Made by a program: the position numbers and the translations under genes
Assembly: GCA_005779395.1 (NCBI GenBank)
Contig: SXJP01000021.1
Location: 62,001 to 126,000, forward strand
From: Actinomycetota bacterium
GTDB lineage: Bacteria > Actinomycetota > Acidimicrobiia > IMCC26256 > PALSA-610
Direction: 5' to 3'
Length of the DNA: 64,000 nucleotides
Notes under the pieces: generated by a model
What the model saw: the letters and a program-made list of their open reading frames with translations, nothing else
Told to the model about the DNA's origin: nothing
Databases searched by the model: none
In this document: piece after piece, positions 33,291 to 44,010 of the stretch
How the letters are laid out: every line of letters begins with the position of its first letter
Numbering within the stretch: the first letter of the stretch is position 1

Positions 33291-35288
33291 TCAGCTTGCG
33301 TGGCGGTGGTGTCGCCTTTGTTCCAGGAAGTCGACAAGCACATAGTCGCCGAGGTTCTCAGGCGTCGTGAAAAACGCTCTTCCGCGATTCATGTGCATCA
33401 TGCGCTCCACGAAGTCCTTGAGGTAGTGGCTTTCTTCGAGCATGAAGGTATTGATCCGGATGCCGTCGCGCGTACAGCGGATGACCTCTCGCAGTGTTGC
33501 CTCGACCGTGCTTGGGTCGGGTGGATAATCAAAAAACGTCCCACCTGTAGGTAAAATATGAGCAGTCGGCTCGCCGTCTGTGATCATGATGATCTGCTTC
33601 TGGCCAGTTTGTCGGCCAAGCATTTGCCGAGCGAGCATTAACGCGTGCTGCATGTTCGTCCCCCACTCGAAATCCCACGACGCTTCGGGAAGTTTCGATA
33701 GCTTCACTTCGCGGGCGACCCTCCCGAAACTCACCATGCCTAGGTAGTCACGCGGGAACTGTCCCGAAATGAGCGCGTGTAGCGCCATCGCTACTTTTTT
33801 CGCCGCTAGAAACCTGCCCCGCATTTCCATCGAGAGCGAAACGTCGAGCATCAGGACCGTGGCGCTTCTGGTGGTCTGTTCGGTGCGTTCAATTTCGAAA
33901 TCTTCTTGAGCAAGGCGGACAGGAGTTCCGCCACCCGTGCGCCATATCGCGTTGCGAATGGTCTGACCCACATCAAGGTGGAAAGGATCACCGAACTCAT
34001 ACGGCTTGTGGTCGTTGCTGCGTTCGTGGCCGGCACCGGTGCGTTCGACCTCGTGCTTGCCTGCGCGTTCTGCAGCGAGCTTCTTGAACAAGTCACCCAA
34101 TGCTCGCTGACCGATTCGCCTGACGCCTTTGGGAGTCAGCTCGTAACGACCCTCGGTCTGTTCGATCAGACCGGCCTCTTCGAGCGTCTTCGCGAGTCGC
34201 TGCAGTTCCCGAAGCGATTCAGCAGCGTCTTCGCCGATTAGATCGCTGATCTGATCAGGATCAACCTCTGCAAGCTTGCTCGGGTCGGTCGCATTCTGAA
34301 GCATGTTCTGTAACGCGTCAAGATCGCCGAGTTGATCGAGCATTCCTGTGAGGGACTCGAGTCCGAGTGGTTCGTCGCCACGAAACGGCGAGGAACCGCC
34401 CCAGCCCATCTGCGGGAACGCGCTTTGCAGATTCCGCGCGAGTTCGTCGACCTGCCAACGTAGATCCATGTCGTCTAGCAGCGACTCTGCGAGCTGTTGC
34501 AGTTGGGCTCGCTGCTCGGGAGACATCGAGTTCATCAGCCGTTGCATGGCAGCCATGTCGCGGGCCATTTGTTCTAGCAACTCATCGAGACTCTGTGGGT
34601 TACTCGGAAACATGTCGCCGTAACGGTCCATAAACCCAGCAAAATCGGGTTCATTGCCACCTTCACGTTGGCGCAACATCTCGTTGAGCTCTGCCATCAT
34701 GTCTTTCGTGCGCTGCAACTGCTCAGGGCTCTGCTGCGAAAGTCCTTGGCTCATCTGTTTGAACATGTTGTCAAGCAATTGCTTGCGCAGTTCTTCCATC
34801 AGTTGCTCGAAACGCTCACGCGCTGCATCATCCATCCAGTCGTAGTTCTGCAATGTCTGGACGCGACCTGCAAGGTCGGGGGCGAGGTTGTCGAGTTCGA
34901 GACGCCTGTCCGAAGCCAAGCTTTCGAGGTGTTCCGCGCGAGCATCGTCGTCGGATGCGCGGGCTTCGTCTATCCGGCGCTGTTGCCCTGCCTTTTCTTG
35001 CTCGACTATCTCGTCGAGTTGTGCGTTGATGTCGTCATACACGCCGCCGAGGTCGTACTTGTCTTGAAGCTCACGCCGACGTTCGCGCAACCGCTCCATC
35101 ATTTCTCGCAGGCCCTGCATATCGCGACCCTCGCGGTCGGTCATGCCTTGTTGCATCACGCGTCGTAATGCGGCATTCAGATCGCCGTGGTACATGAGAT
35201 CGTCGGCCATCTCAGCTAACAGCGAATCAGCGTCATAGTCGAAACCGCGCTGACTGCCGTCCCACCGCGAATACCGAAACTTCGTCAC
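33291..35288 (-). CDS. VWA-domain protein (CoxE-like), partner of MoxR-type ATPase
   Basis: 665 residues from the GTG at 35288 (VTKFRYSRWDGSQRGFDYD). The frame is open further upstream, but that leader is Cys/Arg-rich and lies in the divergent GH1 gene. The N-terminal two thirds are Gln/Met-rich helices (repeated MxxM and LLEQM patterns). The C-terminal domain is a von Willebrand A fold with the MIDAS motif LDVSLSMEMRG near residue 483. MoxR-VWA pairs act as metal-insertion or maturation chaperones. The MoxR gene lies 1.2 kb upstream on the same strand with a GH1 gene between. Confidence 0.9.
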   Translation of the reverse strand: MTKFRYSRWDGSQRGFDYDADSLLAEMADDLMYHGDLNAALRRVMQQGMTDREGRDMQGLREMMERLRERRRELQDKYDLGGVYDDINAQLDEIVEQEKAGQQRRIDEARASDDDARAEHLESLASDRRLELDNLAPDLAGRVQTLQNYDWMDDAARERFEQLMEELRKQLLDNMFKQMSQGLSQQSPEQLQRTKDMMAELNEMLRQREGGNEPDFAGFMDRYGDMFPSNPQSLDELLEQMARDMAAMQRLMNSMSPEQRAQLQQLAESLLDDMDLRWQVDELARNLQSAFPQMGWGGSSPFRGDEPLGLESLTGMLDQLGDLDALQNMLQNATDPSKLAEVDPDQISDLIGEDAAESLRELQRLAKTLEEAGLIEQTEGRYELTPKGVRRIGQRALGDLFKKLAAERAGKHEVERTGAGHERSNDHKPYEFGDPFHLDVGQTIRNAIWRTGGGTPVRLAQEDFEIERTEQTTRSATVLMLDVSLSMEMRGRFLAAKKVAMALHALISGQFPRDYLGMVSFGRVAREVKLSKLPEASWDFEWGTNMQHALMLARQMLGRQTGQKQIIMITDGEPTAHILPTGGTFFDYPPDPSTVEATLREVIRCTRDGIRINTFMLEESHYLKDFVERMMHMNRGRAFFTTPENLGDYVLVDFLEQRRHHRHAS

Positions 35289-35318
35289 GCCCCAAAAACT
35301 ACATCTAGGGTTCAAGGC

Positions 35319-36530
35319 ATGTTCCCAAAGGACTTCTGGTGGGGCACAGCTGCATCGTCGACTCAGGCAGAAGGTGCAGCGCCATCGTCCGACTGGCATA
35401 CATGGGAACGCCGCGAAATGGTTCCACACTCCGGTTTCGGCAACGGTTTTGCGCAACGCCACGCAGAAGATTTCGCCTTGTACCGGGACCACGGACTCAC
35501 ACATCACCGCCTCTCGATTGAGTGGGCGCGTATCGAGCCAAGCGAGGGCAAACGCGACCAGGCAGAAATTGAGCGCTACTTGGAATTGCTCACGACGGCA
35601 AGGGAATGCGGTATCGAGCCGTGGCTATGTTTCCACCACTTCACTTTGCCTGGCTGGTTCCAAGATGAGCGGGCGTTCTTGGAGGACAAGGCGCGCGGCT
35701 ACTACTGGCCACGCCATGTCGCATTTTGTGCAGAGACCTTTGGCGAACTCGCCTTCGGATTCAAGCCGATCAACGAACCTGTTGCCTACGCGACGAGCGG
35801 GTATTTGTTTGGCACGAACCCGCCCGGTCTCACAGACCAGCGCAAGTTTTTTGACGCCTACAGAGGTGTGCTGCTCGCACAACGCGATGCCTGGCGCGAA
35901 CTCCGCGGTAGCAACAAACCGGTCGCGACAATTCACAACCTGTCACCAACATTTGCGATGTTTGATACGCCAGAGTGTCGCCGCGCCCGCGACATCGTCG
36001 ACGAGACGATTTGGGGAATCTGGCTACGCGCCGAACGCGACGGAATCATTGAGCTACCCGGTCGTGTTGCCGAACGCGTCCCTGATCTCCGCGAGGCCTG
36101 CGACCTGATCGGATTCTCGTATTACAACGCCATTGGAGTGTTTCCCGACAACTCGCTGTCGCCATATCCAAACGGGCGTCAAGTCGGACCACTCGGTTAT
36201 TCACCTTGGCCCGAGGGCCTAGGCATCGCTCTTAGACGGCTACAAGACGAGCTTCCACATAGGCCACTACTGCTGTGCGAACTTGGGCTCGGCACATCGG
36301 TCACGAACCGAGACGACGCTGCGCGCGTCAACTACCTAGAAGAGTGTTTGGCGACAGTCGAAGAAGCCATCAGCGACAACATCGATCTGCGCGGCATATT
36401 TTTCTGGACGGGCGTCGATAACTATGAATGGAGCCACGGCTACGACGTTGAGTTCGGCCTATTCACAAAAGATCGCGAACCAAGGCCGAGTGCGGCCGTA
36501 GCAAAGCGTGTAGCCACCGCGAGGCGTTAG
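35319..36530 (+). CDS. Glycoside hydrolase family 1 (beta-glucosidase-like)
   Basis: 403 residues, rather short for GH1 (usually about 440-480). It begins MFPKDFWWGTAASSTQAEGA, the GH1 amino-terminal signature. The acid/base Glu153 is in KPINEPVAYA. The nucleophile position is Glu321 in LLLCELGLGTS, where most members read I/V-T-E-N-G. FFWTGVDNYEWSHGY is the conserved substrate-binding end. The gene lies on the plus strand between the minus-strand MoxR and VWA genes. Its start is 30 bases from the VWA start and its end overlaps MoxR by 4 bases. Confidence 0.9.
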   Translation: MFPKDFWWGTAASSTQAEGAAPSSDWHTWERREMVPHSGFGNGFAQRHAEDFALYRDHGLTHHRLSIEWARIEPSEGKRDQAEIERYLELLTTARECGIEPWLCFHHFTLPGWFQDERAFLEDKARGYYWPRHVAFCAETFGELAFGFKPINEPVAYATSGYLFGTNPPGLTDQRKFFDAYRGVLLAQRDAWRELRGSNKPVATIHNLSPTFAMFDTPECRRARDIVDETIWGIWLRAERDGIIELPGRVAERVPDLREACDLIGFSYYNAIGVFPDNSLSPYPNGRQVGPLGYSPWPEGLGIALRRLQDELPHRPLLLCELGLGTSVTNRDDAARVNYLEECLATVEEAISDNIDLRGIFFWTGVDNYEWSHGYDVEFGLFTKDREPRPSAAVAKRVATARR

Positions 36531-37927
36531 CCGCGACCGCTGTAGGTAGTGGCACCGCCGACAGATTCTTTGTTGAGCCGCTTGGTTAGATGCATGCCTT
36601 CGAGCACGAACTCCATTGCGCTCGCCACGGCAGCTGGTGACTCACCGACTTCGAGGTCGGCGAGGATTCCACTGAGACCCGGAAGATCTGGCAGCAGTTT
36701 CACGTAATCAGCACTAGGCACTTCTTCGCCGGCGCTCACGACTAGCCCCGTCTCAAATGCCTTCACCAATGCACCTAAATGCTCTGGACGAACGCGCGAG
36801 CGAAATGTTTCGAGTACCGCCGCTTTCACGATTCGGTCGAGAACCTGCATCTCGCGGCCATCTTCGATGGTCTCAATCTCGACCTTGCCACCTGTCGATG
36901 CGACAAGCGCGTCGAGGTCACAAATCCGGGGCACCGTCATGGTTTCGCCGCTCATTAGCGCTCGCCTAGTCGCGTTAGCGATCAGGATTTCGTAGTTGGT
37001 GATTGACATCCGGACTGAGACACCAGAACGCTGGTTGATGTGGGGTGACCTGCGCGCGAGTTGACTTATTTCAGCAACGATTGCCGTCATGAACCCTGGC
37101 AAGTCCACCGCAACACCATCCGTAGCAAGACTGCTCGCCTCTTGTTCAATTACCGCGACTTCGTGTTCGACATCGAGGGGATAGTGGGTCCTTATGAGAC
37201 TGCCGAATCGGTCCTTGAGCGGCGTGATGATCCTGCCTCGGTTCGTGTAGTCCTCTGGGTTTGCTGATGCAAACAACATGAGGTCGATCGGAAGCTGGAT
37301 CTTGTACCCACGGATCTGAACGTCGCGCTCTTCAAGAACGTTCAACAAACCGACTTGTATTCGCTCAGCCAGGTCAGGAAGTTCATTGATAGCGAAGATT
37401 CCACGATTCGTACGTGGAACCAAACCGTAATGAATCGTGAGTTCATCAGATAGGTAGCGACCCTCTGCAACCTTGATCGGATCTACTTCGCCTATCAGGT
37501 CAGCTACCGAAGTGTCCGGGGTAGCGAGTTTCTCGCCGAATCGACGGCTTCGGTGGACCCACTCGATAGGAGTGTCGTCGCCACGATCTGCGATGAGATG
37601 ACGAGCATGAATCGAAATCGGGGCGTAGGGATCGTCGTTAATTTCACTACCTGCAACAATCGGCATGTACTCATCGAGCAGGTCGACCATCGAACGAATT
37701 ATCCGAGATTTCGCTTGGCCGCGCTCCCCCAAGAAGATCACGTCATGACCGGCAAGGATCGCGTTTGCAAGCTGTGGCATGACCGTTTCTTCGTAGCCGA
37801 GAACCCCACCAACCAATGCTCGTCCTGCACGGAGCTGAGCGACGGCGTTCTCGCGTAGCTCTTGTTTCACTGGACGGCTCACCCAACCACTTGCTCGTAG
37901 TTCGCCAAGCGTTGCAGAACGACTCAT
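36527..37927 (-). CDS. MoxR-type AAA+ ATPase (magnesium-chelatase-like)
   Basis: 466 residues from the ATG at 37927, chosen for the AAGGAG at 37935-37940. The AAA+ core has Walker A GERGQAKS (67-74), a Walker-B-like GIFAINELPDLAERIQVGLL with Asn-Glu, and sensor region MLFASANPEDYTNRGRIITPLKDRFG. It is the ATPase half of a MoxR-VWA chaperone pair; the VWA half is at 33.3-35.3 kb. In most genomes the two are adjacent, whereas here a GH1 gene intervenes. Confidence 0.92.
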   Translation of the reverse strand: MSRSATLGELRASGWVSRPVKQELRENAVAQLRAGRALVGGVLGYEETVMPQLANAILAGHDVIFLGERGQAKSRIIRSMVDLLDEYMPIVAGSEINDDPYAPISIHARHLIADRGDDTPIEWVHRSRRFGEKLATPDTSVADLIGEVDPIKVAEGRYLSDELTIHYGLVPRTNRGIFAINELPDLAERIQVGLLNVLEERDVQIRGYKIQLPIDLMLFASANPEDYTNRGRIITPLKDRFGSLIRTHYPLDVEHEVAVIEQEASSLATDGVAVDLPGFMTAIVAEISQLARRSPHINQRSGVSVRMSITNYEILIANATRRALMSGETMTVPRICDLDALVASTGGKVEIETIEDGREMQVLDRIVKAAVLETFRSRVRPEHLGALVKAFETGLVVSAGEEVPSADYVKLLPDLPGLSGILADLEVGESPAAVASAMEFVLEGMHLTKRLNKESVGGATTYSGRG

Positions 37928-38016
37928 TGATGTGCTCCTTGTGTATTGCTCGTTTGGCATTGAACTGAGATCGACCGCAGTGTAGGGGCGAGAGATCGCG
38001 ACCTAACCTCCGACCT

Positions 38017-40086
38017 ATGGCCAACTTAGATGGAACGTGGCGAGCAATCCGAGCAGACCGCGAACTCACGAAGACCTTCTCGGAGCCAGCCTTCGACGAC
38101 TCCGACTGGCCAACAATTCAGGTTCCGAGCCACTGGCAAGAAACGCCGGAGTTCTCTGGACACGACGGACCCGTCTTGTATCGGCGTGCCTTCGACCACG
38201 AACGCATCGGGTGGGATCGTCGCGCATGGCTCGAACTTGACGGAATCTTCTATCAAGGCGATATCTGGCTCGACGGCGACTACCTAGGGACCACCGAGGG
38301 TTACTTCGCGCGGCACTCATTCGAGATCACCGAACAACTCCTCACCGATGACTCCCACGTACTCGGGGTAGAGGTGGCTTGCCCACCGCAGCGTGATCGC
38401 ACAGCGAAACGCACCATCACAGGAGTATTTGGCCATTGGGACGCGATGGACGACTCAATCAATCCAGGCGGTATCTGGCGTTCCGCGCGAGTCCGGGAGA
38501 CAGGCAAACTCCATATTGCTAGAGCGAATGTTTTATGCACAGCCGCTACTGGCGAAACTGCGCGCGTATGCGTCGACCTAGCTGTCGATGCCAGCGAATT
38601 TCCTCCAGCTGCTTCGTCGGCGAAAGTCACGGTGAGCTCAGCTAGCGGTGAAGTGCTCGCGGTTGTCGAGCGCCATCTCGGCCCCGTTGGCGGCCTGTCT
38701 GATGTGCGTATCGAGATCGATATCGAATCACCTCCATTGTGGTGGCCAGCAACTATGGGTGAGCAGGCGTTAGTCACCGTCGAAACGAACCTGATCGTTG
38801 GTGGCGAGATTTCTGACTCCCACTCAAAACGCATTGGTTTGCGTTCGATCACGGTCACGGACTGGATCTTCACGGTGAACGGCGAGCGCATGTTCATCCG
38901 CGGCGCAAACCACGCTCCGACTAGCACGAATCTTGCTACGACAGATCCTGCCTCGTTTCGTCGCGATATCGAGTTAGCTCTCGACGCGAACCTGAACTTG
39001 CTGCGCGTTCATGCTCACGTCACGAGACAAGAGTTCTACGAAGCTGCAGACGAACTTGGGCTATTGATATGGCAAGACTTTCCACTCCAATGGGGTTACG
39101 CCCGTGGAGCGCGACGCGCCGCGACATCACAAGCACGATCACTCGTCGAAGAGCTAGGACACCATCCATCGATAGCGATGTGGTGTGCTCACAACGAACC
39201 GTTAGCAATGGACCTAACTGGCGCAACAATGACGCCAAAAATTATTGCCCGCCTAGCCGCGTCCATGTTTCTTCCCTCATGGAACAAGTCGATACTCGAC
39301 AGGGTCGTCACACATGCCATCCGATCGGCCGACCCGTCGCGCTTTGTCGACATCCACTCTGGAATACTTCCTGGGCCAGCGAGCCTCGGCACCGATACGC
39401 ACTTCTACTTCGGCTGGTATCACGGCCAGGCGACTGAGATGCCTGGCACGCTCCAAATCGTGCCACGCCTGGCACGATTCGTGAGTGAATTCGGCGCCCA
39501 AGCTGTCCCGAACACCGCTGACTTTTGCGATCCAACGGGTTGGCCCAATCTCGACTGGGATCATCTCGAAAAACACCATTGTTTACAGCGACGTTTGCTC
39601 GAGTCCAAAGTTCCTTCAAGCGAGCACGCGACTTTTGAATCTTGGCGCGATGCAACGCAGCAATACCAAGCCAACTTGTTGCAACTACAAATCGAAGACT
39701 TGCGACGCGTCAAGTATCAGCCAACCGGCGGCTACTGCATGTTCTCCTTCGGCGACCCTCACGCGGCGATTAGTTGGTCGATCCTCGATCACTACCGCGT
39801 ACCCAAACTCGGTTATTCGGCTGTAGCCGCGGCATCGCGACCGATCATTGCGCTTGTCGACTACCGAACAGGCGATGTCCACGTGATTAACGACACGCGC
39901 AGATCGATTAGTTCGGCACTCGTGACAGTGCACGTCGATGGCGTAGCTAGCTACTTCGAGGGCGCGATAGCCGAAGACTCAATCTGTTATGTCGGCAATG
40001 TCCGCGTACTCGATGCGAAAGAAATAACGACGACGCTCGATCTAGGTGACAGCGCTCCAATTTTTCACAAAGAGGTAGTCGGATAG
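38017..40086 (+). CDS. Glycoside hydrolase family 2 (beta-galactosidase/mannosidase/glucuronidase-like)
   Basis: 689 residues. Jelly-roll sugar-binding domain (about 1-170; DGIFYQGDIWLDGDYLG), Ig-like domain, then a TIM barrel with acid/base Glu394 (CAHNEPLAM) and nucleophile Glu491 (FVSEFGAQAVP). The IFTVNGERMFIRGANH motif opens the barrel as usual. No signal peptide, so it is probably intracellular and acts on imported oligosaccharides. The exact sugar cannot be told. It overlaps the end of the convergent hydrolase gene by 22 bases. Confidence 0.92.
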   Translation: MANLDGTWRAIRADRELTKTFSEPAFDDSDWPTIQVPSHWQETPEFSGHDGPVLYRRAFDHERIGWDRRAWLELDGIFYQGDIWLDGDYLGTTEGYFARHSFEITEQLLTDDSHVLGVEVACPPQRDRTAKRTITGVFGHWDAMDDSINPGGIWRSARVRETGKLHIARANVLCTAATGETARVCVDLAVDASEFPPAASSAKVTVSSASGEVLAVVERHLGPVGGLSDVRIEIDIESPPLWWPATMGEQALVTVETNLIVGGEISDSHSKRIGLRSITVTDWIFTVNGERMFIRGANHAPTSTNLATTDPASFRRDIELALDANLNLLRVHAHVTRQEFYEAADELGLLIWQDFPLQWGYARGARRAATSQARSLVEELGHHPSIAMWCAHNEPLAMDLTGATMTPKIIARLAASMFLPSWNKSILDRVVTHAIRSADPSRFVDIHSGILPGPASLGTDTHFYFGWYHGQATEMPGTLQIVPRLARFVSEFGAQAVPNTADFCDPTGWPNLDWDHLEKHHCLQRRLLESKVPSSEHATFESWRDATQQYQANLLQLQIEDLRRVKYQPTGGYCMFSFGDPHAAISWSILDHYRVPKLGYSAVAAASRPIIALVDYRTGDVHVINDTRRSISSALVTVHVDGVASYFEGAIAEDSICYVGNVRVLDAKEITTTLDLGDSAPIFHKEVVG

Positions 40087-41186
40087 GGCTTATTTCTACC
40101 GTCGCCGTTCGCGAGTCCGAGATCTTCATACAGGGCAGTAGCGATTGCGTCCATCCGCACAGCGTGGCGATCGCCACCAGGCATGCCATTGCACACCACT
40201 GCTACCGCGAGATTATTTTCGGGATCGCAATATGCAGCCGAGCTCTGAGAGCCACCATGGCCGAATGCGCGCACGGAACTGTGCCGTCCCATGATGTAGC
40301 CGTCGATCGAAAGACCGAGTCCCCAATCGAGCACGATGCCAAAAGTCTCATCTAGCAATCCGACGCGGTGCCGCGCAGCGAGTGCAGCGACGGTCTGAGG
40401 AGACAAGAGGCGTACACCCTCACGCGACCCTTCCCCTAAAAACATTTCATAAAGCTTGCGTAGATCGTGCATCGGTCCGCGACCATTAGCCCCGGGTATA
40501 CGCATCGCAGCAACATCGCGAGTTTCCATAGCAATAAGGCTCGGCCCACCACCGGCTGACGTGTTCTGCATCATTCCGATGAGGTTGCCGTACGCGTCGT
40601 AGCGGTCGGGCGGCAAGCCAACCCACGAGTCGTTCATGCCGAGTGGCAGAAAAATCTCCTCACGCACATACTTGTCGTAACTACGTCCATCGACTGCTTC
40701 GACTATCGCTCCTAGCACCGTGTGCCCACTCGTTGCGTGGTAGCCAGCACGTTCGCCGGGCACCCACCCGGTTTCGAGCGACGCTGCATAGATCCGCGAC
40801 CGATTTTCTTCGACCGACTCGCGCCAAACTTTGCCACGAAGGATGTCATCTGCCCATGGGAATCCGCCGGTATGCGTGAGCAGGTGACGAATAGTGACGT
40901 TTTCCTTGCCGTTGGCCCCGAACTCTGGCAGATACGTCTGTACCGGTTCATCGACACGCACCTTGCCTCGCTCCCACTGCTGGGCGATCGCTACAGCGCA
41001 AACGGCCTTGCTCATCGAGAACCAGATCATTAGAGAGTCCGAAGTCATGGCAACTCCGGGCCTACTCATTCCGGTGACAAAATCGCGTACAACGCCATCG
41101 TGCGACACAGACAGTTGGGCTCCGATGTGCGTGCCGTCAGCAACACCGGCCTCGATCACTGCTGCTGTGCGTTCCAAGTCAGACAT
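40065..41186 (-). CDS. Beta-lactamase-fold serine hydrolase (class C/EstB-like)
   Basis: 373 residues from the ATG at 41186 with AAAGGAC upstream; the longer frame has a non-homologous leader. The nucleophile motif S57-M-S-K60 is in MIWFSMSKAV, the Tyr149 region is GYHATSGHTVLG, and the third box is FGHGGSQSSAAYCDP. This is the serine beta-lactamase/esterase superfamily (Pfam Beta-lactamase). No signal peptide. Substrate unknown; esterase or peptidase activity is as likely as beta-lactamase. Divergent from sdhC. Confidence 0.9.
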   Translation of the reverse strand: MSDLERTAAVIEAGVADGTHIGAQLSVSHDGVVRDFVTGMSRPGVAMTSDSLMIWFSMSKAVCAVAIAQQWERGKVRVDEPVQTYLPEFGANGKENVTIRHLLTHTGGFPWADDILRGKVWRESVEENRSRIYAASLETGWVPGERAGYHATSGHTVLGAIVEAVDGRSYDKYVREEIFLPLGMNDSWVGLPPDRYDAYGNLIGMMQNTSAGGGPSLIAMETRDVAAMRIPGANGRGPMHDLRKLYEMFLGEGSREGVRLLSPQTVAALAARHRVGLLDETFGIVLDWGLGLSIDGYIMGRHSSVRAFGHGGSQSSAAYCDPENNLAVAVVCNGMPGGDRHAVRMDAIATALYEDLGLANGDGRNKPYPTTSL

Positions 41187-41303
41187 CGCAGTCCTTTCGC
41201 GTGTGGATAGGGCGCAAACTATGCCATCGGCCTGTCCGACAGACGACCGATCTCGCAGGTAGCTTCTAGCGTTATTTGTTACTCGGCGGAAAGCTCGACG
41301 AAT

Positions 41304-42092
41304 ATGCAAAGGTCTGCAGTCACTCAAATAAAGGTGCGTAAGGTCGCCGCTTGGCCGATCACGTTCTACCGATCTGCCGTCGGCAAGAAGTGGGTCATGG
41401 CCATAACCGGAATCATGCTGATGGGCTTCGTGCTGTCACACATGGTTGGCAATTTGAAGCTCTACCTATCGCGCGAAGAGATCAACCTCTACGGCGAAGC
41501 ACTCCGCGAGATCCCTGGGCACCTACTCCCTCGTACCGTTTTCCTGTGGACGATCCGCCTCGGACTAATTGGCGCTTTCGCATTACATATCCATGCAGCA
41601 GTGTCGCTTACTCGCCTCAATCGCAAAGCGCGACCAGTCGCTTATCAATCTGAGCGCGACTACATCGCAGCAAGTTTTGCCGCCCGCACAATGCGCTGGT
41701 CTGGGGTCATTGTCGGCCTATATGTGGTGTTCCACTTACTCGACCTCACCGCCGGTACTGCTAACCCAGACTTCGTACGCGGCGATCCGTACAACAACCT
41801 CGTGCGTAGCCTCGAGCGACCCGTCGTCGGCATCGCATACATCGTGGCCAACCTGGCGCTTGGCATTCACTTGTTTCACGGAGCGTGGAGCATTTTCCAG
41901 AGTCTCGGCGTAAACAACCCACGCTTCAACAATGCACGCAAACGGTTCGCACAAGGATTCGCTGCTCTTATCGTGATCGGCAATGTCAGTTTTCCAGTAG
42001 CGATACTCGCCGGAGTCATAAAGCAGTCATGCGAAGGAACGCCCATCGAAGAACCGTGCGCTGGGTCTGGCGCGTTCGGGGAGAAGAACTGA
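41304..42092 (+). CDS. sdhC: Succinate dehydrogenase cytochrome b558 subunit (SdhC, type B)
   Basis: 262 residues, five predicted membrane helices with spaced histidines ([34 protein letters not shown]) that would hold two b hemes. This single-subunit anchor is the type B form found with SdhA and SdhB of the following genes; no sdhD is needed or seen. It passes electrons from succinate to menaquinone in the membrane. sdhA starts 1 base after its stop. Confidence 0.95.
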   Translation: MQRSAVTQIKVRKVAAWPITFYRSAVGKKWVMAITGIMLMGFVLSHMVGNLKLYLSREEINLYGEALREIPGHLLPRTVFLWTIRLGLIGAFALHIHAAVSLTRLNRKARPVAYQSERDYIAASFAARTMRWSGVIVGLYVVFHLLDLTAGTANPDFVRGDPYNNLVRSLERPVVGIAYIVANLALGIHLFHGAWSIFQSLGVNNPRFNNARKRFAQGFAALIVIGNVSFPVAILAGVIKQSCEGTPIEEPCAGSGAFGEKN

Positions 42093-42093
42093 A

Positions 42094-44010
42094 ATGGCAC
42101 TCAATTCGCACATCCCCGAAGGGCCGATGGCCGACAAGTGGACAAACCACAAGTTCGAATCTGCACTGGTAAATCCTGCTAACAAACGCAAGTTCAAGGT
42201 CATCGTCGTTGGCACGGGACTTGCCGGAGCATCAGCCGCGGCGACGCTCGCCGAACTCGGATATCAGGTAACGGCTATCAGCTTCCACGACACTCCGCGA
42301 AGGGCGCACTCGATCGCAGCGCAGGGCGGAATCAACGCTGCCAAGAACTACCCCAACGATGGCGACAGCGTGCACCGCCTGTTCTACGACACTGTCAAGG
42401 GTGGAGACTTTCGTGCCCGCGAAGCCAACGTCCACAGGCTCGCAGAAGTTTCGGTCAACATCATCGACCAGTGTGTTGCCCAGGGCGTCCCGTTCGCCCG
42501 CGAATATGGTGGCCAACTCGATAACCGCTCTTTCGGTGGCGCCCAGGTGTCGCGAACCTTCTATGCCCGCGGTCAGACTGGCCAGCAACTCCTGCTCGGT
42601 GCATACCAAGCGTTGGCGCGCCAGGTCTCGCTCGGCAACGTCGAACTTCTAACGCGCACCGAGATGCTCGAACTCGTAACTAAGGACGATCGCGCCGTCG
42701 GAGTCGTATGTCGAGACCTCATCACCGGTGCGGTGTTCTCGCTATCGGGTCATGCTGTTGTGCTCGCCACAGGCGGCTACGGCAACGTTTACTACCTTTC
42801 AACGAACGCGAAGCTAAGCAACGTCACCGCGGCGTGGCGTGCACACAAACAGGGCGCATATTTCGCGAACCCTTGTTACACGCAGATTCATCCGACTTGT
42901 ATCCCTGCGAGCGATGACTTCCAAAGCAAGCTCACGCTCATGTCCGAGTCGTTGCGCAACGACGGTCGCATCTGGGTACCGAAGGACTCAGGCGACTCTC
43001 GCTCTCCGCGCGATATCCCCGAAGCCGACCGCGACTACTACCTAGAGCGTCGCTACCCAGCGTTCGGAAACCTCGTGCCACGCGACATCGCGTCGCGCGC
43101 TGCTAAGCGCGAAGTCGACGAAGGTCGTGGTGTCGGGCCTCTAAAGAACGGTGTCTACCTCGATTTCGGCGCGGCGATTAGTCGTCTCGGCAAGCCCGTC
43201 ATCGAGGAGCGCTACGGCAATCTTTTCGAGATCTACGAGCGCATAGCCGACGACAACCCGTACGACACGCCCATGCGCATCTACCCGGCTGTTCACTACA
43301 CGATGGGCGGCCTATGGGTTGACTACAATCTAATGAGCAACCTCGAGGGCCTCTATGTTCTCGGAGAAGCCAACTTCTCGGACCATGGCGCTAACCGTCT
43401 CGGCGCATCGGCACTCATGCAGGGTCTTGCCGACGGATACTTTGTTCTTCCGTACACGATCGGTGCCTACCTTGCACCTCTGCTCGGCACGGCCCCGCTC
43501 GCCACAGATGAGCCGGTCTTCAAAGCGGCAGAGACAAAAGTCGCCGAAAATTCCCGACGCCTTCTATCCATCAAGGGCGACCGCACGGTCGACGACATTC
43601 ACCGCGAACTCGGCAAGGTCATGTGGGAGAACTGCGGAATGGGACGTACAGAGGCAAGTCTCTCCAAAGCGCTCGCAGACATTCCCGCGATTCGCGAAGA
43701 GTTCTGGACCAATGTCCGTGTGCTCGGAGACAACGAGAGCCTGAATCAGTCGCTCGAAAAAGCTGGTCGTGTTGCGGACTTCTTGGAGTTCGGCGAATTG
43801 CTTTGCAACGACGCGCAACAACGCAAAGAAAGCTGCGGCGGTCACTTCCGCGAGGAATATCAGACAGACGAAGGCGAGGCTCTGCGCGACGACGAGAACT
43901 TTGCGTACGTTGCCGCATGGGAGTTCAACGGAGTTGACACGGCTCCTACTTTGCACAAGGAAGACTTGGAATTCAAGGAAGTCCACCTCGCGACTAGGAG
44001 CTACAAGTGA
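42094..44010 (+). CDS. sdhA: Succinate dehydrogenase/fumarate reductase flavoprotein subunit
   Basis: 638 residues. FAD dinucleotide fold [17 protein letters not shown] (about 34-50), the covalent-FAD histidine in [17 protein letters not shown], substrate residues in QIHPTCIP and the C-terminal [10 protein letters not shown] and [15 protein letters not shown] motifs. It matches the type B (Wolinella/Bacillus-like) enzymes. It oxidises succinate on the cytoplasmic face. It overlaps sdhB by 4 bases. Confidence 0.97.
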   Translation: MALNSHIPEGPMADKWTNHKFESALVNPANKRKFKVIVVGTGLAGASAAATLAELGYQVTAISFHDTPRRAHSIAAQGGINAAKNYPNDGDSVHRLFYDTVKGGDFRAREANVHRLAEVSVNIIDQCVAQGVPFAREYGGQLDNRSFGGAQVSRTFYARGQTGQQLLLGAYQALARQVSLGNVELLTRTEMLELVTKDDRAVGVVCRDLITGAVFSLSGHAVVLATGGYGNVYYLSTNAKLSNVTAAWRAHKQGAYFANPCYTQIHPTCIPASDDFQSKLTLMSESLRNDGRIWVPKDSGDSRSPRDIPEADRDYYLERRYPAFGNLVPRDIASRAAKREVDEGRGVGPLKNGVYLDFGAAISRLGKPVIEERYGNLFEIYERIADDNPYDTPMRIYPAVHYTMGGLWVDYNLMSNLEGLYVLGEANFSDHGANRLGASALMQGLADGYFVLPYTIGAYLAPLLGTAPLATDEPVFKAAETKVAENSRRLLSIKGDRTVDDIHRELGKVMWENCGMGRTEASLSKALADIPAIREEFWTNVRVLGDNESLNQSLEKAGRVADFLEFGELLCNDAQQRKESCGGHFREEYQTDEGEALRDDENFAYVAAWEFNGVDTAPTLHKEDLEFKEVHLATRSYK

